The notes under the pieces are model-generated. The model was not told the DNA's origin and did no database searches. It saw only the letters and a program-made list of their open reading frames with translations. Source: Firmicutes bacterium UBA6648 (GTDB taxonomy: Bacteria > Bacillota > Clostridia > Peptostreptococcales > Anaerovoracaceae). From it: a stretch of 6,805 nucleotides of DNA. The stretch lies in the NCBI GenBank assembly GCA_002455605.1, contig DKLE01000241.1:1-6805 (forward strand), written 5' to 3'. The position numbers and the translations under genes were made by a program. Shown here one piece after another: positions 1 through 6,344 of this stretch (its first letter is position 1; each line of letters begins with the position of its first letter).

Positions 1-16
1 TTTTAATAGTTAGTCT

Positions 17-3000
17 TTAATTATAGGAAGCTCTTTTTTTATAATAACTAAATTTTTCTTCTGCAGCAGTTTCTGCTTGGGCAAACAGCTTTTCTGCATT
101 TTCAGGGAAAGTAATTTCAAGGGCAGAATATCGAACTTCTCCTCTTAAAAATTCTCTTAATTCCATGCTCGGTTCTTGTGAATCCAGTAAAAACCTTTTC
201 GTAACCGGGTTATATCGATATAAATTCCAATAACCTGATTCTACCGCTTCCTTCATTTCCAGCTGTGCATAGTTCATTCCTTTCTTGATGCCATGGGTAA
301 TGCAAGGAGCGTAGCAAATAACAATGGACGGTCCTTTATGCTCTTCCGCTTCTTTCAGGGCCTTCATCAGCTGAGAAGGATTTGCACCCATTGCGCACTG
401 CGCCACATAAACGTTATCATAGGACATCATCAACAGTCCTAAATCTTTCTTCCTGGTTTTTTTACCAGATGCCTGGAACTGGGCAACTGCACCTATGGGA
501 GTCGCTTTTGAAGACTGACCGCCGGTGTTGGAATAGACCTCTGTATCTAAAACCAGTACATTGACATCTTCATCCATTGCGAATACATGATCCAAACCTC
601 CATATCCAATATCATAAGCCCATCCGTCTCCTCCAACCATCCACATGGTTTTCTTGGAAAGATTATTTTTCTTTGATAAAATGGATTTTACTAATTTTTC
701 TTCCTCTTCGCTAAACTCTTTTTCTTGCAAAATTTTAACTAAATGCTGAGAAGCCAAGGCAGAAGCATCTAAATCATCATGAGTTTCAAACCATCCAGCT
801 ATGGCCTCTTTCACCTCTTCCTGAGACGTAATTTCCTTCAGCTTTTTTATATCCATAGTGACGGATTCTCTCAACTGCTTTACTGCAAGACACATGCCGT
901 AACTGAATTCCGCATTGTTTTCAAAAAGCGAATTAGACCAAGCAGGACCTTTTCCTTCTTTATTTGTACAGTAAGGCATACAAGGCATTGCGGCTCCCCA
1001 GGCTTGTGAACAGCCGGTGCCGTTAGCAATATAGATTTTATCTCCATATAGCTGAGTAAGAAGTTTTACATACGGAGTTTCTCCGCAGCCTGCACATGCT
1101 CCTGAAAACTCTAACAACGGCTGCTTAAACTGGCTGCCCTTTACGGTATTGATGTCTATCAAGCTTTTCTCTGTTAATGTCACAGCATAATTCCAATTGT
1201 GCTGATCCAATGACGCTTCATGAGCAGGAACCATTCGTATTGCTTCTTCCCTCTTTGGACAGGAAGCAACACAGGAGCCACAGCCTGTGCAATCCAACGT
1301 ACTAATCTGGATGGAATATTTAAGTCCTTTCAGGTTCCTTCCATTAGCCTCTGTCATTTCAAAACCCACGGGCGCATTTTTTGCCTCCTCTTCATTCAAT
1401 AGAAACGGCCTTATCACCGCATGAGGACAGACAAAGGAACATTGGTTGCACTGTAAACATTTTGTCCTATCCCATATAGGTAGTGCGGCAGCAATACCTC
1501 TCTTCTCATAGCAAGAGGTACCTAGAGGCATAGTGCCGTCTTTCATCCCTACAAAAGTGCTTACCGGCAGTTCGTCACCCTTTTGAGCATTAATTGGGAT
1601 TAATATATTTTGAATCACATCCGGAAGTATTGTCTCCCCGTTCTTTCTATCCGTCTCTTGAGCATTTCTCCACTCTTCAGGAACATTGACCTGAACTACG
1701 GCATTCATTCCCGCGTCAATTGCGCTTATATTTCGCTTGACAATTTTTTCTCCTTTTTTGCTATAGGTTTTCCTTACCGCATCCTTCATATGTTCCACCG
1801 CATCAGTGGCTGGTATAATCTTTGCTAGTTTAAAAAACGCTGCTTGAAGAACTATATTGGAGCGGTTTTCCAGTCCCAGCTCCTTTGCGCATTTATTGGC
1901 ATCTATAATGTACAAAGCAATATTATTTTTTGCTATATATCTCCTGATTTTTACCGGAATCTTCTCGCTTAATTCTTCGGCACTCCATTCGCAGTTCAGC
2001 AGGAAGGTTCCACCTTCTTTCAATTCATTGATTATGTCATACTTTTCAAGATAATGCTGATTATGACAAGCAATAAAATCTGCTTTTTTCACCAGATAAG
2101 TAGAGCTTATTGGAAGTTTTCCGAACCTTAAATGAGATTTGGTGATACCAAAGGATTTCTTCGTATCATATTCAAAATATGCCTGACAATACATATTTGT
2201 CGTTTCTCCGATAATTTTGATGGAATTTTTGTTTGCTCCTACTGTTCCGTCGGAACCTAGTCCCCAGAACTTGCAGCTGATAGTTCCTTTCGGTTCTGTT
2301 ACAATTTCTTCCCCTATAGGCAGGGATAAATGAGTAATGTCATCGGTAATACCCACTGTAAAGTGATTTTTCGGCTGATTTCTATTCATATTATCAAATA
2401 TAGCCTTAATCTGGGCCGGTGTTGTATCTTTTGATGACAAACCATATCTTCCGGCAAAAATTTCAGGTTTATCCGATTCATTTATGTAGGCCGCACATAC
2501 ATCTTCGTACAGCGGCTCTCCAAGGGCGCCGATCTCTTTTAGCCGGTCAATAACAGTAAGCTTTTTAACCGTTTTAGGAATAGTACGAAATAGATGTTTA
2601 GCGGAAAACGGCCGATAAAGGTGTACCTGCAAGAAGCCAACTTTTTCATCCCTTTGATTGAGATACTGTACCACTTCTTCAATTGCTCCGCTTACCGAAC
2701 CCATTGCTATAATCACCCGTTCTGCATCAGCAGCTCCGTAATAATTAAACAATCCATAGGTACGCCCTGTCAATTTACCGATTTCATCCATATAATTTTG
2801 CACCAGATCCGGTAAATTTTCATAATCAATATTATTTGACTCTCTAACCTGAAAGTAAATATCCGGATTCTGAACCGTACTTCTCATCACTGGTGCTTCC
2901 GGATTTAAAGCATTTTTTCTGAAAGCCTCCAATTCCTCATAATCCACCAGTTTAGCAAATTCACCATAATCGAGAGCTTCTACCTTTTGTATTTCATGAG

Positions 3001-3529
3001 AGGTTCGGAATCCATCAAAAAAATGCATAAACGGAATTCTTGATTTTATTGCAGCTAAATGAGCTATGCCTCCTAAATCCATAATTTCCTGAACGCTTCC
3101 GGATGAAAGCATGGCAAAGCCGGTTTGTCTGCAATTCATTACATCCGAATGATCTCCAAAAATCGAAAAAGCGTGGGTTCCTACTGTTCTTGAGGCTACA
3201 TGCAGTACTCCGGGATGTCTCTGTCCTGAAATTCTGTGCATGGTAGGAATCATTAACATTAATCCCTGAGATGAAGTATATGAAGTCGCCAATGCTCCTG
3301 CTTCCAATGCGCCGTGTACTGCACCAACCGCTCCCGCTTCCGATTGCATTTCTACTAATCTCACTGTTTGACCAAAAATATTTTTTTTGCCACTGGCAGC
3401 CCATTCATCTGTTTTTTCTGCCATCGGTGATGATGGAGTGATCGGATAAATTCCGGCGACCTCAGTAAAGGCATATGCCACATAAGCAGCTGCCTCGTTT
3501 CCATCGACGATTTTCATAATTTTGCTCAT
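17..3529 (-). CDS. nifJ: Pyruvate:ferredoxin (flavodoxin) oxidoreductase, single-chain, complete
   Basis: This cytoplasmic enzyme oxidises pyruvate with CoA to acetyl-CoA and CO2 and reduces ferredoxin or flavodoxin; it is central to energy metabolism in anaerobes. The protein has 1170 residues. Domain I carries YPITPSS with Thr31, Glu64 in MQSEAGA and Arg114 in HVASRTVG, which are the pyruvate/thiamine-site residues at the same numbers as in Desulfovibrio africanus PFOR. Domain III (GLGSDGTVGANKNS, from Gly423) and the EKR motif (675-677) follow. Two ferredoxin-type [4Fe-4S] motifs lie at Cys691/694/697/701 and Cys747/750/753/757. The TPP domain has Cys812, Cys815, Cys840 and Cys1076 for the proximal cluster, and GDG at 967-969 with Asn1001 for Mg-TPP. 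No key residue is missing. It lacks the C-terminal extension of the D. africanus enzyme. The ATG at 3529 is chosen because AGGAGG lies 6 nt before it; an in-frame ATG at 3634 lies upstream of the predicted promoter. It appears monocistronic at its 5' side. Confidence 0.97.
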   Translation of the reverse strand: MSKIMKIVDGNEAAAYVAYAFTEVAGIYPITPSSPMAEKTDEWAASGKKNIFGQTVRLVEMQSEAGAVGAVHGALEAGALATSYTSSQGLMLMIPTMHRISGQRHPGVLHVASRTVGTHAFSIFGDHSDVMNCRQTGFAMLSSGSVQEIMDLGGIAHLAAIKSRIPFMHFFDGFRTSHEIQKVEALDYGEFAKLVDYEELEAFRKNALNPEAPVMRSTVQNPDIYFQVRESNNIDYENLPDLVQNYMDEIGKLTGRTYGLFNYYGAADAERVIIAMGSVSGAIEEVVQYLNQRDEKVGFLQVHLYRPFSAKHLFRTIPKTVKKLTVIDRLKEIGALGEPLYEDVCAAYINESDKPEIFAGRYGLSSKDTTPAQIKAIFDNMNRNQPKNHFTVGITDDITHLSLPIGEEIVTEPKGTISCKFWGLGSDGTVGANKNSIKIIGETTNMYCQAYFEYDTKKSFGITKSHLRFGKLPISSTYLVKKADFIACHNQHYLEKYDIINELKEGGTFLLNCEWSAEELSEKIPVKIRRYIAKNNIALYIIDANKCAKELGLENRSNIVLQAAFFKLAKIIPATDAVEHMKDAVRKTYSKKGEKIVKRNISAIDAGMNAVVQVNVPEEWRNAQETDRKNGETILPDVIQNILIPINAQKGDELPVSTFVGMKDGTMPLGTSCYEKRGIAAALPIWDRTKCLQCNQCSFVCPHAVIRPFLLNEEEAKNAPVGFEMTEANGRNLKGLKYSIQISTLDCTGCGSCVASCPKREEAIRMVPAHEASLDQHNWNYAVTLTEKSLIDINTVKGSQFKQPLLEFSGACAGCGETPYVKLLTQLYGDKIYIANGTGCSQAWGAAMPCMPYCTNKEGKGPAWSNSLFENNAEFSYGMCLAVKQLRESVTMDIKKLKEITSQEEVKEAIAGWFETHDDLDASALASQHLVKILQEKEFSEEEEKLVKSILSKKNNLSKKTMWMVGGDGWAYDIGYGGLDHVFAMDEDVNVLVLDTEVYSNTGGQSSKATPIGAVAQFQASGKKTRKKDLGLLMMSYDNVYVAQCAMGANPSQLMKALKEAEEHKGPSIVICYAPCITHGIKKGMNYAQLEMKEAVESGYWNLYRYNPVTKRFLLDSQEPSMELREFLRGEVRYSALEITFPENAEKLFAQAETAAEEKFSYYKKRASYN

Positions 3530-3535
3530 TACCTT

Positions 3536-3541
3536 CCTCCT
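3536..3541 (-). promoter_or_regulatory. Ribosome binding site that sets the nifJ start
   Basis: The minus strand reads AGGAGG followed by the 6-nt spacer AAGGTA and then ATG at 3529. No comparable site precedes the in-frame ATG at 3634, so this site decides between the two starts. The ATG at 3517 is also in frame but would be spaced 18 nt from it. Confidence 0.9.
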
Positions 3542-3589
3542 TTTGTCACGGTATTCTGACTCGGAATATTTGTATTTACATATGCCTTG

Positions 3590-3618
3590 ATAATATTTTC
3601 TTACTTGCGGAAAGTCAA
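3590..3618 (-). promoter_or_regulatory. Sigma-A type promoter of nifJ
   Basis: On the minus strand TTGACT (3618-3613) is separated by exactly 17 bp from TATTAT (3595-3590). These differ from the consensus -35 and -10 hexamers by one base each. Transcription would start near 3583, giving a leader of about 54 nt that ends in the AGGAGG site. The assignment is by motif only. A weak inverted repeat, ACTTG/CAAGT (3603-3607 and 3616-3620), overlaps the -35 element. Confidence 0.72.
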
Positions 3619-3628
3619 GTGGCGCAGA

Positions 3629-3643
3629 TTTCATCTGATGAAA
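3629..3643. promoter_or_regulatory. Perfect 15-bp palindrome upstream of the nifJ promoter, candidate operator
   Basis: The sequence TTTCATC-T-GATGAAA is a perfect 7-1-7 dyad. Its centre at 3636 lies about 53 bp upstream of the predicted nifJ transcription start and its edge is 10 bp from the -35 hexamer. That is a usual position for an activator or an upstream operator. The motif does not match the Rex, Fur or CodY consensus as I know them, so the binding protein is unknown. Confidence 0.4.
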
Positions 3644-3714
3644 ATAAATTTACGAAAGTTTCTTGAAAAGAAAAAAGTTTCTGCCATACTACCTCTATTT
3701 TTCTTAATCTGCTG

Positions 3715-3729
3715 AGTTTTCAGAAATTT
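3715..3729. promoter_or_regulatory. CodY-box-like sequence in the nifJ upstream region
   Basis: AGTTTTCAGAAATTT matches the CodY consensus AATTTTCWGAAAATT at 13 of 15 positions, with the central TTTC-A-GAAA dyad intact. It lies about 97 bp upstream of the -35 of the main nifJ promoter and just downstream of a weaker promoter-like pair (TTGTCC at 3769-3764, 19 bp, TATACT at 3744-3739). In AT-rich DNA a match of this quality can arise by chance. Confidence 0.3.
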
Positions 3730-3787
3730 ATAGACGACAGTATATTTTTATGAAACTTTCTGGGGACAAACAAAATTTTTTAAATAT

Positions 3788-3828
3788 AAAAAAAGACTGA
3801 ATCCATCTGCAATGCAATTCAATCTTTT
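3788..3828 (-). terminator. Rho-independent terminator of the membrane-HTH-lipoprotein operon
   Basis: Read on the minus strand, the arms at 3828-3817 and 3802-3791 (AAAAGATTGAAT and ATTCAGTCTTTT) pair over 12 bp with one G-U wobble around a 14-nt loop. The stem runs into seven U residues. It starts 8 nt after the lipoprotein stop codon. The stem is AT-rich, so termination may be incomplete, but the position is right. Confidence 0.75.
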
Positions 3829-3836
3829 AACTATTT

Positions 3837-4883
3837 TTATTTTGGCTGCATAAAGCTTAAAGTAATTAATTCTATCCTGCCTGTATCTTTGGTTCGATAA
3901 AAAGTGTGAGAAACCGGGTCTTCTTCTCCATCATCCTCATCTATCGCCACATTATCATAAACAGTTCTTTTATTATATGGATTTCCCTGGATATCCATAT
4001 AATGCTCTTCTATTATAATATACGCTGTTTTTTCATTTAGCCGTAAGCTTTGTTTCTTCTTTGTTAAATCAACAGCTGTCACTTGTACTTGATGGTGGCT
4101 TTTATCCATCTGTACTGCTATGGCACTTTCCAGATAATCCATCTGCGCAATATTAATTTTGAAATTCCGCGTCTCTTTATTTACTTTATCTGAAATTCCC
4201 GTGCCTTTTACAGAATCCTCATAGCTTTCTGAAATGCTCAGCCCATGGCTGCCAGAATTTAAAGCTTGTTCTGACACTGGAGCTATGCATAAAGTTGGTG
4301 AGTTTGGAACAATGGTATATATGCTGCCGTCACTCCTCTGGTATACTTTGTTGAGTCGGACTTGCAGTTCTTCCTTGGCATTGACAGCCATGGTTGCCTC
4401 CAAAGTAATACTGTTTTCCCACCTGGTCTTCTTGCCTTCACTCCATTCATTGCTACTAACCGCCGGCTTTATATCATAAATATTCTCAGAATGTTGTTCT
4501 TCCATATATACGTTGTCCTTTTTGGTCACTCCTGTATATATCAAATACGATCCGTTTATTTCATCGAATTTATAACTCCCGTCTTGCTGCTTTATTGCCT
4601 CTACAGTAAAACCATTATTAAAACACTCTATCTCCTCATCCGTCAGTTTTCTTACACTGCCGTCCTCTCTCACCAATCTTTTTTCCTGATAATATAAGGT
4701 ATCTCCGCTCTGCATTTCATAATCCTTCAAATCCTCTGCAAGAGTTACAAATACTCCCACCAATTGATCTCCCTTTTTTATATCCTGTAGCTCCGGATTA
4801 GCCAAGCTGCATCCCGATAGCAGAGTAGCCAAAATAAATGCAGTAAAGCTCAATACTTTTCGTCTCTTATAGGCTCTAATCAT
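3837..4883 (-). CDS. Predicted lipoprotein of unknown function
   Basis: The 348-residue product begins with a textbook lipoprotein signal: a basic n-region (MIRAYKRRK), a hydrophobic stretch at residues 10-22 and the lipobox LSGC with Cys25. It should be lipid-anchored on the outer face of the membrane. The mature part is hydrophilic, with many short alternating segments suggesting a beta-rich fold, and an acidic patch at 315-322 (DEDDGEED). I recognise no family or catalytic motif. The ATG at 4883 gives a normal-length signal peptide, follows a GGGGGAAG purine run, and overlaps the end of the HTH gene by 8 nt, so translation is probably coupled. ATG 4907 or TTG 4910 would add up to nine residues but have no good ribosome site. 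It is the last gene of the operon. It could be a sensor, substrate-binding or envelope protein working with the upstream membrane protein; this is inference. Confidence 0.85.
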   Translation of the reverse strand: MIRAYKRRKVLSFTAFILATLLSGCSLANPELQDIKKGDQLVGVFVTLAEDLKDYEMQSGDTLYYQEKRLVREDGSVRKLTDEEIECFNNGFTVEAIKQQDGSYKFDEINGSYLIYTGVTKKDNVYMEEQHSENIYDIKPAVSSNEWSEGKKTRWENSITLEATMAVNAKEELQVRLNKVYQRSDGSIYTIVPNSPTLCIAPVSEQALNSGSHGLSISESYEDSVKGTGISDKVNKETRNFKINIAQMDYLESAIAVQMDKSHHQVQVTAVDLTKKKQSLRLNEKTAYIIIEEHYMDIQGNPYNKRTVYDNVAIDEDDGEEDPVSHTFYRTKDTGRIELITLSFMQPK

Positions 4884-5103
4884 CCTCTTCTTCCCCCAAT
4901 TCTCCATCAAATGTTAAAATATCACCCACATCACATTGCAAATAATAACAAATTTTATTTATCGTATGAAAACGAACTCCCTTAGCTTTCCCGCTCCTCA
5001 GCACTGATAGGTTAGCCTCTGTTATGGATACTAACCTGCACAATTCCTTGGAAGTCATATTTCTTTTTTTTAGTATTTCGTCTAAATGAACTTGAATAGC
5101 CAT
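4876..5103 (-). CDS. Small HTH (Xre/Cro-C1, YozG-like) transcriptional regulator
   Basis: The 75-residue protein is almost entirely one helix-turn-helix domain. A first helix at about 6-14 (HLDEILKKR) is followed by the HTH pair MTSKELCRLVS (16-26) and ITEANLSVLRSGKAKGVRF (27-45). The tail has the typical TINKICYYLQCDVGDILTF (47-65), the pattern of the HTH_26/YozG group. An acidic end, GEEEDD, follows. The ATG at 5103 has a GGAGGT ribosome site 4 nt upstream. It lies 35 nt after the membrane-protein gene, and its stop codon overlaps the lipoprotein start. In Firmicutes this HTH type is often encoded beside DUF2975-type membrane proteins. It is likely a dimeric DNA-binding protein; autoregulation through the repeats at 6225-6298 is inferred. 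No ligand domain is present. Confidence 0.92.
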   Translation of the reverse strand: MAIQVHLDEILKKRNMTSKELCRLVSITEANLSVLRSGKAKGVRFHTINKICYYLQCDVGDILTFDGELGEEEDD

Positions 5104-5138
5104 TTTTACCTCCAGTTCTATTCGCTTAATTCAAACTT

Positions 5139-6164
5139 TTATATGATCATTTGATTATCATCATATAGCAGGGAACTTTCTTTTAGATATTCTGCAATCA
5201 GCAACCCCGCAAAAGCTAAAATTAAAGGCAAGAATGGAATATTCAAGAAAAAGTTTGCATGCATTATCTGTTTCCAAAATATCAGCTGTAAAATATTTTG
5301 TGTTATACTGCATAACACAGAAACGCTCACTGTTCTTCGGCTTCTTTGAGCCATCAGGTGGGCGGCAGCCACTGCTTCTTGATCATATTTATTTTCCTTC
5401 AGAGAATGAATCAGAACAACACCGGACTCCATGATCCCCACAAAACAAGCCATAGGTAGCAAATCCAGAAAAAAATTCATCAAAGTTACCCAGATTCCGC
5501 TTTCTAGAGCCATTGCATTTTCATATTGCTGAAAGAAATTTAAAGGCAGTGCAAAACAAACAAAGGCTACATATGTCACAGTACAAAAGATCAGAATGCG
5601 TTCCGTCTGTTTCCAAATATTTGTGCTTTGAAAGCTTCCGGCAAGCTTTAGAACAAAATATCCAATTATCAGGGAATAAGCCAGACCTGCCAAAACATTT
5701 TTCATCACAGAAAGAACATCACTTCCATCCCCTCCTGTCATTTCTGGAGCTAGCTTTGACAGAATGCCGGGATTAATAAAACAATAGAGCATAAAGAATA
5801 AATATAAGGACAGCACCAGCAAAATTATATCAGTCAAACAACTAGGATAATTCACAGATTGATAGCTCGGTACTTTTGTGCTGTCAGCCTTATCAATTCG
5901 AGATTGTTTTTTGTAACCATAAACTTTTTTTAAAATCAAAAGAGAAGGAAAAATACAGATTCCAATGTATAGCCCCCATGCTGCTATGTTTCCTATTGGA
6001 GAATCCATTGATAATTGTCTGAACACCCATGCCAGCCACTCCAGAGGCAAATAAACTGCAGACAGACCTGTCTTCACGCCTATCAGGTAATATAACACTG
6101 TAGCAGAAATGGCTGCTCCAAAAGCCCCAAAACATATCAATAAATTAAATCGTTTAATCTCCAT
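5139..6164 (-). CDS. Polytopic membrane protein of unknown function, first gene of the operon
   Basis: The 341-residue protein is strongly hydrophobic, with about seven to eight predicted membrane segments near residues 7-28, 57-78, 108-131, 152-176, 189-209, 224-252, 277-297 and 303-325. A basic loop, roughly 79-107, and a charged loop, roughly 255-276 (KENKYDQEA and QRSRRT), are probably cytoplasmic. No transporter, peptidase or kinase motif is visible. The pairing with a YozG-like regulator recalls DUF2975 proteins such as YoaS, but those are about half this length, so it could be an enlarged or duplicated relative, or something unrelated. The ATG at 6164 follows AGAGGTG with a 5-nt gap. 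It is transcribed first from the promoter at 6288-6260, with the HTH gene 35 nt downstream. Function is unknown. Confidence 0.85.
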   Translation of the reverse strand: MEIKRFNLLICFGAFGAAISATVLYYLIGVKTGLSAVYLPLEWLAWVFRQLSMDSPIGNIAAWGLYIGICIFPSLLILKKVYGYKKQSRIDKADSTKVPSYQSVNYPSCLTDIILLVLSLYLFFMLYCFINPGILSKLAPEMTGGDGSDVLSVMKNVLAGLAYSLIIGYFVLKLAGSFQSTNIWKQTERILIFCTVTYVAFVCFALPLNFFQQYENAMALESGIWVTLMNFFLDLLPMACFVGIMESGVVLIHSLKENKYDQEAVAAAHLMAQRSRRTVSVSVLCSITQNILQLIFWKQIMHANFFLNIPFLPLILAFAGLLIAEYLKESSLLYDDNQMII

Positions 6165-6224
6165 ACCAACACCTCTTTTAAATCTGATTCACTTTTAAGG
6201 AATATTAAATTTCACTATCCCATT

Positions 6225-6255
6225 CTAATAATTATCGTAAAACAATAATTATTTC
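6225..6255. repeat. 31-bp imperfect direct repeat, copy 1 (downstream of the -10), candidate operator
   Basis: On the plus strand this copy reads CTAATAATTATCGT, then AAAA, then CAATAATTATTTC. It matches copy 2 (6268-6298) at 24 of 31 positions, with 13 of 14 identical in the first block and 11 of 13 in the last. It covers the predicted transcription start near 6253 and the first part of the leader, a position where a bound repressor would block initiation. Confidence 0.6.
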
Positions 6256-6259
6256 TTAT

Positions 6260-6288
6260 ATCATATGCTGATAATTATCGTTTGTCAA
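6260..6288 (-). promoter_or_regulatory. Sigma-A type promoter of the membrane-HTH-lipoprotein operon
   Basis: The minus strand has a consensus TTGACA (6288-6283), a 17-bp spacer and TATGAT (6265-6260), one base from the consensus -10. The spacer contains the perfect 10-bp palindrome GATAATTATC (6279-6270). Transcription should start near 6253, leaving a leader of about 89 nt before the ATG at 6164. With such a strong core, tight control by a repressor would be expected, which fits the flanking repeats. Confidence 0.85.
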
Positions 6289-6298
6289 TAATTTTTGC
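6268..6298. repeat. 31-bp imperfect direct repeat, copy 2 (over -35 and spacer), candidate operator
   Basis: On the plus strand this copy reads CTGATAATTATCGT, then TTGT, then CAATAATTTTTGC. It is offset 43 bp from copy 1, about four helical turns, so both copies would face the same side of the DNA. It covers the -35 hexamer and most of the spacer. It may also reflect duplication of an old promoter segment, because copy 1 carries a decayed TTGTTT where copy 2 has TTGACA. Confidence 0.6.
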
Positions 6299-6336
6299 AA
6301 ACAAAAAGGCCGGATGCTTCCTTTTACAATCCGACC
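6299..6336 (-). terminator. Rho-independent terminator after hemW
   Basis: On the minus strand GGTCGGAT (6336-6329) pairs with ATCCGGCC (6315-6308) as an 8-bp GC-rich stem with one G-U wobble and a 13-nt loop, followed by TTTTTGTTT. It begins 9 nt after the hemW stop codon and separates hemW from the next promoter, whose -35 lies 11 nt beyond it. Confidence 0.9.
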
Positions 6337-6344
6337 ATTCTTAT

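Noticed and set aside
382..2815. Several plus-strand frames of 60-76 codons opposite nifJ
   Set aside because: All are antisense to well-conserved PFOR domains, are short, and lack domain signatures; they are shadows of nifJ codon structure.
3015..3404. A 129-codon minus-strand frame inside nifJ
   Set aside because: It lies entirely within the conserved domain I of nifJ in another frame, has no ribosome site, and its translation is Ser/Arg-rich without any family resemblance.
3739..3769. Second nifJ promoter TTGTCC-19 bp-TATACT
   Set aside because: The -35 is weak and the spacer is 19 bp, while a much better promoter lies closer to the gene. It is kept only as context for the CodY-like box and not listed as a feature.
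4234..4697. Two overlapping plus-strand frames opposite the lipoprotein gene
   Set aside because: They are antisense to a gene with a clear signal peptide and operon context. The hydrophobic look comes from the complement of polar codons.
5234..6135. Frames of 66-87 codons on either strand within the membrane-protein gene
   Set aside because: They overlap the well-supported 341-codon gene with its own ribosome site and promoter and show no independent evidence.
6225..6298. Fur/PerR box reading of the GATAATTATC sequences
   Set aside because: The 7-1-7 pattern TGATAATNATTATCA needs a central base and longer arms. Here the arms meet directly as GATAATTATC and flanking bases do not fit, so the similarity is only to the GATAAT hexamer.
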